From NCBI RefSeq assembly GCF_042453785.1, contig NC_091672.1, positions 3,254,001 through 3,318,000 on the forward strand: DNA of 64,000 nt, read 5' to 3'. Shown in pieces: positions 10,550 to 22,047 of this stretch. The position numbers and the translations under genes are program-made. The stretch is from Malus domestica. Taxonomy: Eukaryota > Streptophyta > Magnoliopsida > Rosales > Rosaceae. The number at the start of each line of letters is the position of its first letter. Within the stretch, counting starts at the first letter, position 1. Below the pieces are notes generated by a model, which saw nothing but the letters and a program-made list of their open reading frames with translations, did not search any database and was not told the origin of the DNA.

Positions 10550-13429
10550 TTAGTCAAATGGATCAATCCGCGGGTCATGCTCGCTTGCCATCATCATCCC
10601 AGTGCACAGGCATGTCGGGCACATGACCTAAGTGAACATGGAAGGTGATTAGTCCTAGTAGAGAGCGAAAGAGAGAGAGTTTGGCATTACAATAGATGAA
10701 CAACACAAACTGCAAATCTCCTATCAACAAATGGAATTAAAGCCTTTTTGCACCAAATTCCTTTCGGAAGTTTGACAAATCATCGTAAATCCCATTATAA
10801 TTCTTTCTTCCTTTTAAGCTCAGCACAAGTCAACCATCAGCAAACATGATACGATGAAATTGTCTAAAGATTTGAAGCAAGTGTAGCACGAAACAAATGA
10901 TCAACAACACCAAGAGATAAGTGTGAAAAATTGCAGTGCGATCATATCTCATGGATAAACCACCTAGCAACAAATTTTGTACCTTTCCAGCACCAGAGCA
11001 ATTTGGGCACCTCTCAGTTGTGGGCACTCGCAAAGGTTGGTCCGATGCACTAGATGCTGATATAGGATTGATGTTCAAGCACACTCCACTTGCAGAACAT
11101 CTAGCACAGGCCAAGTACCCTGTCCATGTTTGACCAGACAAAATTACCAGATTAAAACCAAATTATGAGAACAATATAACATTAGAAATAACATTTATAA
11201 CGAGAAATTAAAGAAAGGTAAAAAGCATCAGAAAAGTAACAAAGTTGAAAAGAATTTTAGTGATGAGAAAGGCAAGGGAGAACTTCCATAAAATTCGAAG
11301 AAACTAATAGCATTGTAAGAGCCAGAATGTAAGCCACTTTTTACTTGTTATTTTCATAAATTTATCAGCATACGCAAACTTCATAAAAACTAACTGCAAG
11401 AAGATATAAAAACAACCCCATTCAACAAATGATCCACTTATCCCTTAGAACTTTATCAGTTGGCACATTTCATTTGTGACAGTTTAAAACATACCAGTTC
11501 CATGGCAATATTTGCACCTTTTCTTCTCTTGCTGCTCAACATTGTTAGCTTCAATCAACATCAATGCTGAAATGACACCCACTGCCCCACCGGAGAAGGA
11601 TGCCACAATAGGATCAACCTGACTGAAATCAAAATCAAACAAAAGGGCTTTCAGAACAGTAAGTAAGAAAATCCGTACTGGTTGCTTGAATTTCTAATTG
11701 TAATCAGGAAAAGAAAAAAAAAGCATGTTCAGTATATACCTTAATTGTAAAGGCAGATGCATGCTACGAATGAAATCTTCATACGAGGTACCTCCTATAC
11801 CTAATTTTAGTTCCAGCTGTCACAGAGAACAGGTTGAGACATTTAACAAATATAACAGTGAAGAATTTTAAGTCTAACCATTAGGCACAAAACATGAACA
11901 TCAAAACTAAGGTTCCTAATCCAATATGACCTCAACCAAAGACATCCTCTTTAAACAGAGGAACATGTAGCGTCACGCTTCAAGGGCCAGTAAACATATA
12001 AGCAGGTAAAGGGTAAAAAAATTGAGAATCCACCTTTACAAAAGTATACATGTATGGAGCCATCGGGAAATATTCACTATAAACAATCATCCATGCTTAT
12101 AGACTTACCGATGGCGCAATGAGACCCCCAAATACAATTACACTAGATATCATAGATAAGCTTGTGAGGTAGAGCTGCTTCAACGTCTTTGGTGTCTGCA
12201 TCATAACACATATCACACAGTGTCAGTTGAAATAAAAGGTAAAGTGATTGCACAACCACAGAATTCAGAAGAAAAATATCATACAGACACGAAAATTTTG
12301 GCATAAGAGCGCTTGTTTTAGTTGGACATTTAATTGGAAAGGTATTAGTTGGTGACTGTTGGCACAAGAAACGGACTCAGCAAGAGCTAAACAAAGAAAC
12401 GTAACCATCTTATCAATCATGGACAATATTTCATTGTCAATTATCGTTTTCAACCCGCATGCCCCCTCTTGAAATATAAGGTTAGTATTTGTATCTAAAC
12501 CCATATGTGCTTCTGATTTCTTAGCTAACTATCCAAATATCCCAACTTGTTTGAGGCCGTCGATAAGGGGCATACTTTAGGCAGTTAACTACATTGTAGA
12601 TGACACTCACCATATGAGGGAGAAAAGGGATAGTGGATGGAATGTCAGGCATCTCATTTGACTCTTCCTCACAAGCCTCATCCATATCTCTCGCCATCCT
12701 TATCCGGTGCTGCACCCGCAATCTCCTTAGCTACACAAACCAAACATATATCAAACAAGAAGTTCACAATCCCCAAATTACTGAAATTTAAAAGATCAAA
12801 CATTTATCAAACCCTTTAGAGCTATCTGCTTTCACCTCTTCCATGAGAAGAAAAATCTTGTTGCGCCGGCTTCTTATGTTGTCCTGAATTTCCTGCAGTT
12901 GCATCTGCACAAAGTCCTGCACCGTCTCCGGCCCTTCTATGATACAAAAAGTGCTGAGAGAAGAAAACAAAACATAGAAAATTCAGCATTTTTCTCGTCA
13001 ACAAGACAGAAGGACCAAAATTAAATTTCAGGTTGATATTGCTAAAAAAGCGCTTTCTGACAGCAAAAGGGCTAAATGCTTTTGGCTCATAGAAGTGCTT
13101 TTCAGAGAAGAAATGCACCTGCTAGATGCTTCTTCATAAAGCACTTGGATTTTTAATCAAAAAATTAAAGGCACTAGGATTTTTAATAAAATTTTAAACG
13201 TATTTATAGTAAACGTGCTTTCTAGAGAAGCAATTCCAGACGGGCTTGATTACCTTGGCGTGTTATCGCCGGGGGATGATTCCTTGGAAGCAGAACAGGA
13301 AATTTGGGGACGCGGGGAGGTGAATTTGGACAGAGAGAGACGTCTAGGGATTCCATGGGAGGAGGTGGAGGAGGAAAGTAGGGTTTTGGCGGAAGGGGGA
13401 GGATGAGAAGTGAGTGAGAAAGAAGCCAT
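10550..13429 (-). CDS. ORL: ORANGE-LIKE plastid protein with DnaJ-type zinc finger
   Basis: Exons on the minus strand: 13429-13254, 12953-12836, 12730-12611, 12195-12109, 11816-11740, 11622-11495, 11119-10983 and 10627-10550. They join in frame to 306 residues, about the usual OR length. A Ser-rich transit peptide (about 1-50) is followed by the OR signature FCIIEGPETVQDF (61-73) and the Arg-rich helix IRSRRNK (85-91). Two hydrophobic segments follow, near 146-165 and 196-218. Four CxxCxxxG units follow (CKYCHGTG, CARCSASG, CPNCSGAG, CPTCLCTG), and the protein ends SEHDPRIDPFD. OR proteins hold phytoene synthase stable in plastids and promote carotenoid build-up. The stretch TPKTLKQLYLTS and the overall pattern fit the ORANGE-LIKE paralogue better than ORANGE itself. 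The Arg cluster that contains or adjoins the known carotenoid-boosting Arg-to-His change looks intact, but I cannot fix the exact residue without an alignment. Confidence 0.93.
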
Positions 13430-13469
13430 TTTTGTAAAGGTTCTACCCTCTGCTCATCTCATCAGCCAA

Positions 13470-13474
13470 AAAGC

Positions 13475-13515
<41 letters not shown>

Positions 13516-13562
13516 GGAGGGTTTTGGTGAGTGAGAGCCGAGGGGAGAGAGAGAGAGAGAGA
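13470..13562. repeat. Two GA microsatellite runs upstream of ORL
   Basis: GA dinucleotide runs occur at about 13482-13512 and 13545-13562. On the coding (minus) strand they are CT runs just upstream of the ORL start codon, probably in the 5' UTR or core promoter, where pyrimidine-rich tracts are common in plants. Confidence 0.75.
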
Positions 13563-14256
13563 GGAATCTTTGGGAGGTTTGAGTGGGCATCTTGGTGGAA
13601 GACGGAGACAGAAGAGACGATGAGGCTAATGGGTTATTGCCACGTCACCACATGCTTCCCTTTCTCTCTCTTGACCGTTAATTGTTACTTGCGTTCGTGG
13701 CAATTACCGCGCCGCTTATGCATCATCTTGTATTTTCGTTACACTAAAAAATCAACCGAAAGAAAGACCAGCAGAAAAGTCCAAGTTAGCTAAAATGGTT
13801 CCTATAAAACAATACGGGTCGGTAACATTTTGGTAACGTATACAATATTTGAGTTACGAGTATGACTTCAATACTACATATCTTGGGTCGTAAGAGAGGA
13901 GATTTAGTGTTCATATTCAAATTCATAACGCATCTTGGGCCGCAAGAGAGGAGATCTAGTATCCGTATTCATTTAGCAGTTAAATTTGATTTTCACAACT
14001 ATTTAGATATTCTATTTTCAATCTCATTCATTCATTCATTCTCCTATCATTCAACAATACGTAGCATTTGAAGAAATTTCCGTGTGTTATTAGGTTTACA
14101 ACTCCTTAAAGAACCCTAATTGCATTTGCAACTCCTCACTATTTTCTCCCAAACATACTTAAAAACGAAGCTACATGACAATCATGGAATCATCTGCAGT
14201 TCATTGTTTTCTCCAACAACAAAAACAGTGACTTGCTTTGTAGTTTTGGTCTGAAA
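13563..14256. other. Intergenic region with a short direct repeat
   Basis: This is non-coding DNA. A direct repeat of about 35 bases (CATCTTGGG followed by GTAAGAGAGGAGAT or GCAAGAGAGGAGAT) occurs at about 13878 and again at about 13931. The 3' UTR of the oxidoreductase-hydrolase gene should lie at the right side. Confidence 0.45.
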
Positions 14257-17200
14257 CTACAAAAACAAAGACACCAGAAGAAAAAACAACATAAACAACA
14301 GCACAACAACAACAGGAGGAGAAAACCATGTTCCAAATTCCCCAAATCCTTCATACAGATCATCAGCTTCCCAATCCAATACCTCTTTTCTGAACCTCTT
14401 TCCCTTCCCACTCCTCCCGCTTTCAGCAAATCGTATGTGAGATAAAATGTGAGGAAAAACTTCCTTGTGAGAATCTTCTCCAATCAACAAATCTGAATGC
14501 CCGAAGCCCTCCACAACTACCCTTTCGTGATGGAATCCTGGCTGGTGCAACTTCATGTACTTATGAGCGAGGAAAGATGTGTGAGGAGTCACGAGGAGAG
14601 ACCGCCCTCCGGATATGTAAAGCGTTGGGAGTGCCATTCTTTCTGGATGGATCAAATATGAGTTGCTGCCGTTGCTGTCTACTATGAAACCGGAGTTGCA
14701 TATCTTTCTCAGGTGGGGAAATGCTGCCATGGGAAGTTTTGAAGAGCTTTGCTTGTTCAACCACTGGTGCATGGTGGGACTTATGTTTTTGTGCCAGAAT
14801 GTGTTTCCGAAGATTCCTGAGAAAACTTCACATTCGTTGCAGGTGCATCTCTCGTAGCGGGGTATGAAGCGGGCTATAAGTTTCAGGAGGCTGTGGCGTA
14901 AGCTGACGGTTGACGTCTCCAACAGAGGAAGCGTCTTATCATTTCCAAGTATGAACATTGATATCTGCATATTAAAAGGAACTTTTGAGGCTCTCGCAGG
15001 TAAAAATTAATGTGAGCTTGCTTTATGATTTAATAATTTTTGAATTACTACAAACTTTATTTAATTCCTTCCTCCCCTTGTTCATAATAATTAATAAGTT
15101 TCCTGCTTGGTTGTATTCCATCCTAAATCAATAGAGAGAGAGATGGGTTGGGGGGGGGGGAGCGAGAGTGAGAACTCACCGGCATCAGAGGAAGCCACAT
15201 TTTAACTCTGGACCAAGGACTAAGCTTGAAGAACATTGAAGAATTGGTGCATGAGAGAGAAGCAATACGGGTTGCAGAGACGTGACCTCCCATGACAGCT
15301 ATGTGTATGGCTAAGCCTCCGACACAGTGTGCAACTACATGCACCTTCACGCGCGGCCCATGCAACTCAACAATCTTATTAATTGCTGCAGAAAAAGTGA
15401 AGCAGGAAAACGCTCATTGACATACAATAGGATTAGTAAGAGTTAAGTACAATTACAGTAGGTGTATTTGGTCTTTTACCAGCAGCGATGTCAAATCTTG
15501 CAATATCTTCAATCGTAAAACTGTTTGACAAATTCAGAGGGTGCAATCGTGATTGCAGTAGCCATGTTTCATGCCCTCCTTCAAGCAGAGTTCTGACTAA
15601 ATCATTTGGCTCCGTTGGCAGCCAGTAACTCTCAGTGGAGTATCCATTAAGAAGAAGAACTGGATTTAGTTGCTCATTTCCTTTAAGTTGTGGCAAAATA
15701 TGGTGGCACTTCCATTGCCTACAACTGATATTGAATTCGTCTTCTGCATAATATATGGACAAGAAATTAGGAACTCTATAGCAGCAAGAAATGGACCAGA
15801 AACAGAAAACAAAAACATTTGCTACCTGTTTTTAATTCATGGAGAATGCCGCTCGGATAAGATTTAATTTGAAAATAGGATGAATCTAAATCCTTGTGGT
15901 TCCCTCGAGGTATCTGTAATATATAGGTTCTCAAGAGGGCCCCTAATAGATGGCAAAAAAACCTTCCCCTCTTGTTTCCTTCAAGGCTTATGAAACTCTT
16001 AAGAAGCTCCTTCATCGAAATGCTAAGCTCCCCTTTTAAAACAACCTTCTCATCCTTCGAGTTTTTCTCCGCAACTTTCACGAATGTCACATGCAGTGTT
16101 GTCATCTCCCTCCAAGCATATAATGCAGAAAGATAAGGATTCATTATCTTTCTTCCCTCGAGAATATATCTGCATCAAAATCGTTGTGAGAAAAATTAAA
16201 GTAAGAAAATTTATTGAACTTTCAAGTTTTATATACCTTGAACCAGTAGAAGCCCCGAGAAGAAGATGGTAATGCATATACTGTGTGTAAGGCGTTCTGC
16301 AATCTACTTCGCAAAAATTTACGTCCCCATCTAAGACATGTAAATCATCCTTCTCAAAGGCTCTAAGTTTCACATGCCCTCCAACTTTCCCTCTTAAAAG
16401 GGAATGGGCTTCTTGAGTACCCAACTTCTGCTCATTCGGTCCTTTCTGGTCTTGAGGGTTCATCTTCATTCTGAGATAAGCTGCGCACGGCATACCCCCA
16501 ACGTAACCTCTCATTGTTTCTTTGACCAAGACCTCTGATCTCTGACCGTTAACCATAGTCTTATCAGTGAAGGAATCCGGACCTTGGTTAGCAATTTTAG
16601 GAACAGATGCAAGACCTTCTCTGTACATTAGAGCATCCTGCACAAGGTTCTTGCTTATGTGCTCAGCTGCCGTCGCAATAGTAAGAGAAGGATTTATTCC
16701 AATAGAGCATGGGATCAAAGAAGCATCACATACATAGAGGCCGGGATGTACAGTGATAGGCGACACCGGATCAAAAACCTGCCCATTGGAGTTGCAAACA
16801 CCGTGTGAAGGATCTGAAGATGCATTGCACCCTCCTAAAAGATGAACTGATGCACTTCGGTATTTTGACATAAAGAGAATTCCTCCTAATTTCTTAGTGA
16901 GCTTTTGGAAAGCTGTAATTTTTCGTGGGAGAAGGGAATCATGAGGCGGGGTAAAGCATATTTTGTTCGTGCCCTTTTCCAATGTGATCTTACCATCACT
17001 CTCATCATATCCCAATGCAATAAGAACTATTGCTTGGGTTGCTTTACAACCTATGATATGCTTTATCTTGTCTATAATCCCATGAAGGAACCAGTATCCA
17101 GTAGGCCATCCGTAGGTTGTAATTCCTTTAAACAGCAGGTACGGATACGATGTTGGAAGTACAGCACTCTGTAACAATGAAGACTACATAAGAGGTTGAT

Positions 17201-19120
17201 GAATCCAAATCCATCAAACCAGAAAAAAAACATTTTTAAACTTATTTCTTCAGAGATTAACATTTATATACACGCATGCATACTTCATATATATATGTAA
17301 CTCATTTTCCACAAAAGCCAGATTACAGCTAGATTTTCCCACCAGATATATATATGATACATCGTTGATTACGTAAAAAATTAAAAGTCATTTGTGACCA
17401 AACCAATAGATTTACATGATTGAAAAACTGAAGTCAATTAAGTTTATAGAAGTTTCTGAACCTGTATTGTAAAGCCGAGCGAAGAAGTGTAAGAGGCAGA
17501 GATGGATGGCCCAGGCCTTTCTTCAAATGGTGTCTTAAACATTTGCTTTCTGTCTAATCCGTAACCATTCAGTGGTGCTGGGCTCCCAGCAAGATAAGCC
17601 ACAGTATTTCCATTGCAGCTGAATCCAGATCCAAGTGCTTCAGAAAGTTTTAGTCCTCTCATTCTTGACTGGTAGAGTATTTTAGTGGTGCCAAAAACTC
17701 CCGCTGCGAAAAACAAGTCTAGAAATTGTTAAGAGTCTTTGTGATTAAAATTTTCAGAAGATACCTAATTTGATTGTTTCTCACCTGATAGGATTACGAA
17801 ATCAGAGGTTATGTAATCAATCTCATTCAAGTAAATAAGCCATCTTCTATTTTTTCTACCGCTTTCTCCTTTGTATTGGAAGTTTTCATGCACGTTTCGA
17901 ACCACATACTGTACTTGACATTCTGTTTTAACTATGCAGCCTGCCTGCTTCACAAGAAACACTGGTTTTAGTGGAGAAGGTACAGTTAAAACTTAAACAC
18001 GAACATCTCTTACATCCTAAAAAGGTCGTACCCAGTGCACAAGGCTCCCGCTTTACGCAGGGTCTGGGAGAGGTGAATGTCGGCTAACCTTACCCCCATT
18101 TATGGAGAGGTTGCTCCCAAATCTCTTACATACTAATGGATATTTTTTTTTTTTTTTTTTTTTTACAAACTTCATTGACGTATTAGATAACGTAAGACAT
18201 GCCTGGATTGCTGAACGCAGATAATTTTTGTCAGTAGAACTTTTGGCATTAAAAGGACATCCAGAAAGACAGTTTCCACAGGCTAAGCAGCTACCCATTG
18301 CATCATTTTGTGGTTCTTCAAGGTCAAAATTCATGCTTAGCTTCACCGAAGTCTCAAAAGCTTCTTCAATCTCTCCAATAGCAACCTCTTCCAAGACTTT
18401 TGCAGCAGGAAACTTGACAGGAATGCTTTGTGCTTTCAGCATGGCTGCTGCAGAAGCTTCACAGTTATCCCAATTCCTTTCCCAATCCTTTGGCCATTTT
18501 GGATTTCGTCTAGCACGAGCTGGTGCTGGAACCAGAACTCCTGCATTCACTAGTGAACCCCCACCAAGTCCACACGCCATAGCTGCTAGAGAATCATTCT
18601 GCTCATATACCTAGACTTTCATCATAACAGATGTATATTACACCTTGCCCCGATATGAATGGTTACGGAAAAACTGTATATGTCGCTAAATTATAGTAAA
18701 AAGTAAAAAAAACTGGTATATATACACAATAGTAAGCAAAAGTGACATCACAAAACAAAGTACATACAATATCCTGCGATTGACATGGTTCAAAACAAAC
18801 AACAAAATACAGAATCGCGGCAGATATTGCCCGAGAAAAAAAGAGGAAGAGAGAATAACCTGGAACAAAGCATCTTTTGGTCCAAAGCTAATGCCTAGGT
18901 TCTGGTTCTCCATCCTCACAGCAGAAAATATCTTCGAGCTGTCAGTTGGAAAGTCCTTAGATTCCCATCTCCGGCCTTTCTCAACTAGACACACCCTTAC
19001 CCCTGCCATAGACAACCGACAAGCAGCAACAGAACCGCCATAGCCAGACCCCACAACAACTGCATCATAACCATCTTCTTGTCCATAACCAAAACTAACT
19101 TCCGATTCTTGCTCCTCCAT
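14257..19120 (-). CDS. GMC-type FAD oxidoreductase fused to alpha/beta hydrolase, C-terminal anchor
   Basis: Exons on the minus strand: 19120-18860, 18610-18203, 17944-17785, 17703-17462, 17168-16237, 16169-15826, 15743-15480, 15385-15180 and 14964-14257. They join in frame to 1174 residues. Intron 2 has a GC donor (CAG|GCATGT); the others are GT-AG. The N-terminal half is a cholesterol-oxidase-like GMC/FAD protein: dinucleotide fold VVGSGYGGSVAA (about 22-33), GLGGGSLVNAG (101-111), and a C-terminal active-site region with SVHLLGG (His466) and CSIGINPSLT (Asn516). Between them is CLACGNCLSGCP (Cys195, 198, 201, 205), the spacing of a ferredoxin 4Fe-4S site. A beta-rich linker (about 600-780) leads to a hydrolase domain. 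This has LLLNGYSTESYW, a nucleophile elbow AHCVGG with Cys891 in place of Ser, and His1095 in GFGHSD. The tail (1157-1174) is strongly hydrophobic and may anchor the protein. Substrate unknown; a sterol or other lipid is a guess. Introns carry a SINE. Confidence 0.88.
18020..18120 (-). mobile_element. Au-like / angiosperm-wide SINE copy
   Basis: On the minus strand it ends GTGCACTGGGTACGACC followed by T, a 3' end found in widespread plant SINEs of the Au type (family name from memory). An imperfect TSD of about 15 bases, ATCTCTTACAT(C/A)CTAA, flanks it at about 18005-18019 and 18121-18135. It sits in intron 2 of the fusion gene, in the same orientation. A shorter copy lies at 26231-26290. 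Confidence 0.75.
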
Positions 19121-19727
19121 TTTCTTTCAAGTTCCAGATCTAGAATTCGGGACAATTTCTTACTTAAGGTCAAAACGAAGTGTGAGAATTTCAGTTTCAG
19201 ATTCAAGATACCTTATAGCTGAGGGTACTGCCAACATGGAAAGTACTGGGTATCAAATTTGTTTCCTAGTGTGATTATTTAATAGGTAAATGATTTCAAT
19301 CACGTTTTAGCATGAAGAAACCAATGAATCCAGTTAAGACAAAGTTGAGAACAATTACCTAGTAATAAACTCCAAGACAATGCAACCTCGTTAGAACATT
19401 GAACATCCAAGATTACAGCAAATATTGTGTAGTCTAGCAGCACAAAGGACACAAATCGAAAGACTATAAAGTCAGAGTTTAAAAGTCGTTTAGTCATCTG
19501 TCAGCTAGCTAAAAAAGCACATTCGGTCTATTTCTGGACAAATCCCTGATCATCTTAATCTGCATTGAACTTTGTTGAAGCAAACAAGGCTTGCATTGGA
19601 CCACTAAGCATACAAATTGAACAAGAAACAAGGACTTTCTTGTCTTGGACTTAAAGAAGTAAGAAAATTTGCATTACATAACAAAGTGGAGATAATCTCA
19701 ACTCAAACATATGTATAAAAATCTTGT
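19121..19727. other. Intergenic, no gene seen
   Basis: This short stretch lies between the start of the fusion gene and the 3' end of the plastid-protein gene, both on the minus strand. It should contain the promoter of the fusion gene. No repeat or RNA gene was recognised. Confidence 0.4.
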
Positions 19728-20507
19728 TTACAGTCTAGCGATTTGGACCGACTTCTGAAGGGCCTGCATAAGATTTCTCATGATCCTTGGTTCACCAGGA
19801 GGTGTCTTGTCCTTCAAGGGTCCGCTTCTGACAGCTCGGAAAATAGGGCCAGAGCCGTCACTTGGTGGGAAAACCAAGCAGTCTATGTACACAGGGACCT
19901 CAACCTCCGCATTCCCGATTGTAACAAACCCCAATCTAGTCCCACCTGCAATTTTGTCTACCTGTTCCATTGCAATGTACAAGAAAACATTCAGTCCATT
20001 GCTAGGGTCTCAGTGCCATTTTCATAATGTATGCCAATGTGTCCATGCAACCGGAACCTTAAACATGGAAGTCAACATGGCTAAGGGAATATAAGTCAAA
20101 TAAACTGATTTCCGCATACTCATTTTTCGTTTATTTCTGACATATTGGATTGGATAAATTTGTGATTTTTGTGAATCATCTTTATAAATTGGGTGTTATA
20201 AACATAATGGAATTTTATTTTTATTCAAGTTTATTGCATATAGCGATACCTCCAACGCAACACCTAATACGACTTCAGACTTTGAATAAAATAAAGGAAA
20301 ATGAAGAAACATAAATAAACAGAAAAAAAAAAAGAATTGAAGTGAACAATATATTATGTACCTTCAAAGGCATATCAAGAGGCAGGTTGGCTCCTTGGCA
20401 GAGACTATTAGCCCACTGTTGAACAAAACGCAGCGTTTAGCACATTGGACCAGAAAAATGGGAAAATACAGAAATTTTAAAAACGCTAGAAGGAGGGTTC
20501 GAACCTC

Positions 20508-20540
<33 letters not shown>

Positions 20541-20950
20541 AGCTGAGCTATTCCAGCTTTGTTGTTAGAGTATGCACTTTAATGTTTAAATATACTTTAT
20601 ATTACCTGGAATAGTAGAATTTGGAATCTGGGAAGATCGGTATCCGAGGGCAATTTCATGGTCCCGAGCAAGACGCCGTCTTCGGCGTCGTCCGAAGGGA
20701 TAAGGCTGTCCTTTTCCTGAGACGACGCCTTGGCCACCGCCGTTTGATTTCGGTGGCGGTAGTGACGGCCGGAATGCAAATTAAGGTTAGGAAAGAAGCA
20801 GCAGCTGGTGGCGGTGGTGGATACTAGTGGACAGGAAGCAGCCAGCGACGGAGGAGGAGGGGAGAGTAGCACGTGGGAACTGACACGTGGGGAGTGGACG
20901 CGGCGGAGCGAGCTCATCACTCCTCCCGCCACAGCGACAGAAATGGGCAT
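19728..20950 (-). CDS. Conserved plant protein, probably plastid-targeted
   Basis: Exons on the minus strand: 20950-20606, 20415-20362 and 19961-19728, with GT-AG introns, giving 210 residues. The first about 75 residues are Ser/Arg/Pro-rich with few acids, as in a chloroplast transit peptide. The conserved core follows: LPSDTDLPRFQILLFQWANSL, then VDKIAGGTRLGFVTIG and VPVYIDCLVFPPSDG, ending PRIMRNLMQALQKSVQIARL. I recognise this as a conserved plant family of unknown function (an Arabidopsis relative may be At1g63610, from memory). A second possible start is the ATG of MSSLRRVHSPR, 11 codons in. Intron 1 holds a complete tRNA-Asn gene on the same strand. Confidence 0.8.
20484..20557 (-). 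tRNA. tRNA-Asn (anticodon GTT)
   Basis: The minus strand folds as a cloverleaf. The acceptor stem pairs GCTGGAA with TTCTAGC (one G-T pair), with discriminator G. The A box is TAGCTCAGCTGG, the anticodon loop is CTGTTAA (GTT) and the T arm is GGTTCGAACCT. No intron is present. A TTTTT terminator follows almost immediately. The whole gene lies in intron 1 of the host protein gene, same strand. Confidence 0.95.
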
Positions 20951-21149
20951 GGGTGGCTGAGCAAATGAAATCTGTGAGGGGGTTTTAGAATTGATGGGAA
21001 AGAGGGAAAGGGATTCGTTGGAGGAATCGAAAGTGTAGAGGATATGCTGATATGCTGCTTTCATCTTCTTTAACGAGACGGGAATGGTTGGCGAGAAGCG
21101 CCTCACCAAGCTTCTAATCATTTCATGCCATATCAGCAAATGTAGGCCA

Positions 21150-21540
21150 CTTGGCATTTTTTTAACAGAAAATTGTAACAACGGGCCCTCAAATTTATCC
21201 CAAAATTCATGATTATTGTTCCTTAACTCATCAAAACGTGTAATTATGATCATTTTCGTCAACTCAGTCAGAATTCTGTCAAAATGAGTCATGTTGGGAG
21301 GATCGTTATTACAATTTGTTTAAAGTTGAGGGATTATTGCTCAAATTGGGTTAAGGTTGAGAGATCATTACGACAATTTTTCTCATTTGATTTTTCATAT
21401 TTGCCCCTTAGTTCAACCTCACGTGTTTGCCACGTGACTTATTTTGGCGGAAGTTCTTAACAAAGTTAACGAAAAGAACCATAACTACACATTTTAATGA
21501 GTTAAGAGACCAGTGGTCTCAAATTTTTAGTTAAATGGTA
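21150..21540. repeat. Degenerate repeat region, probable Mutator-like remnant
   Basis: Two direct repeats of about 55 bases carry the phrase 'AAGTTGAGGGATTATTGCTC' or 'AAGGTTGAGAGATCATTACG', each followed by an ACAATTT stretch. Surrounding phrases such as 'GGGCCCTCAAATTTATCCC' resemble sub-terminal parts of plant Mutator-like elements. No TSD was found. Confidence 0.35.
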
Positions 21541-21564
21541 CAATTTCCTCCTTTTTATGTGAAA

Positions 21565-21830
21565 TTAATGAGTTGTTTGATAAGTATTTCGTTTTTAGTT
21601 TATTATTTTTTTGAAAACTGATAAATGAAAATTCGTTTGATAACTACTTTACATTTTCAAACCCAAAACTGAAAGCTGAAAACTAAATTTTGAAGACTCA
21701 ATAAAATAGTTTGCATTTTCTAGTTTTTGAAAACTAAAAATAGTTATCAAATGAGTTTTCATTCTTCAATTTAAAAATAAAAATTAAAAAAAATTAAAAA
21801 TTAAAAAAATAGTTACCAAACGGTTCTTAA
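21565..21830. mobile_element. MITE-like inverted-repeat element
   Basis: The left end TTAATGAGTTGTTTGATAAG and the right end, read on the other strand TTAAGAACCGTTTGGTAACT, are imperfect inverted repeats of about 25 bases. The AT-rich interior has further inverted phrases (TTGATAACTACTTT and AAAATAGTTATCAAA). No protein is encoded. I cannot define a clean TSD. Confidence 0.5.
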
Positions 21831-22047
21831 ACTGATTATTTTCGAATTTTAATGACAATTCTCCTTTACCATTTCTCAGTGAAAAAGGATCATTAGCCCA
21901 AAAGAAGTTCATACAGCTAGGAGACAAATCGATGTGATTTCAAACCATTAAGGTGAATGCGAGAAAATAAAAATATGAGAAAATTACCAATTAGTAAAAC
22001 AAGATTCTAATTTCAACGGACAACTCGGAGAATTGGACATTCGAAAG

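Noticed and set aside
13019-13230. Possible MITE in ORL intron 1 (phrases around AAGTGCTTTT and AAAGCACTT)
   Set aside because: Short inverted phrases are present, but I could not define ends or a TSD, so it is not listed as an element.
14233-14445. Plus-strand frame rich in Gln, Lys and Asn
   Set aside because: Shadow of the last exon of the fusion gene, whose hydrophobic tail gives this composition on the other strand.
20597-21292. Extension of the plastid-protein first exon upstream to 21292
   Set aside because: The upstream part has no transit-peptide character and lies in repeat-like DNA. ATG 20950 gives a credible targeting peptide.
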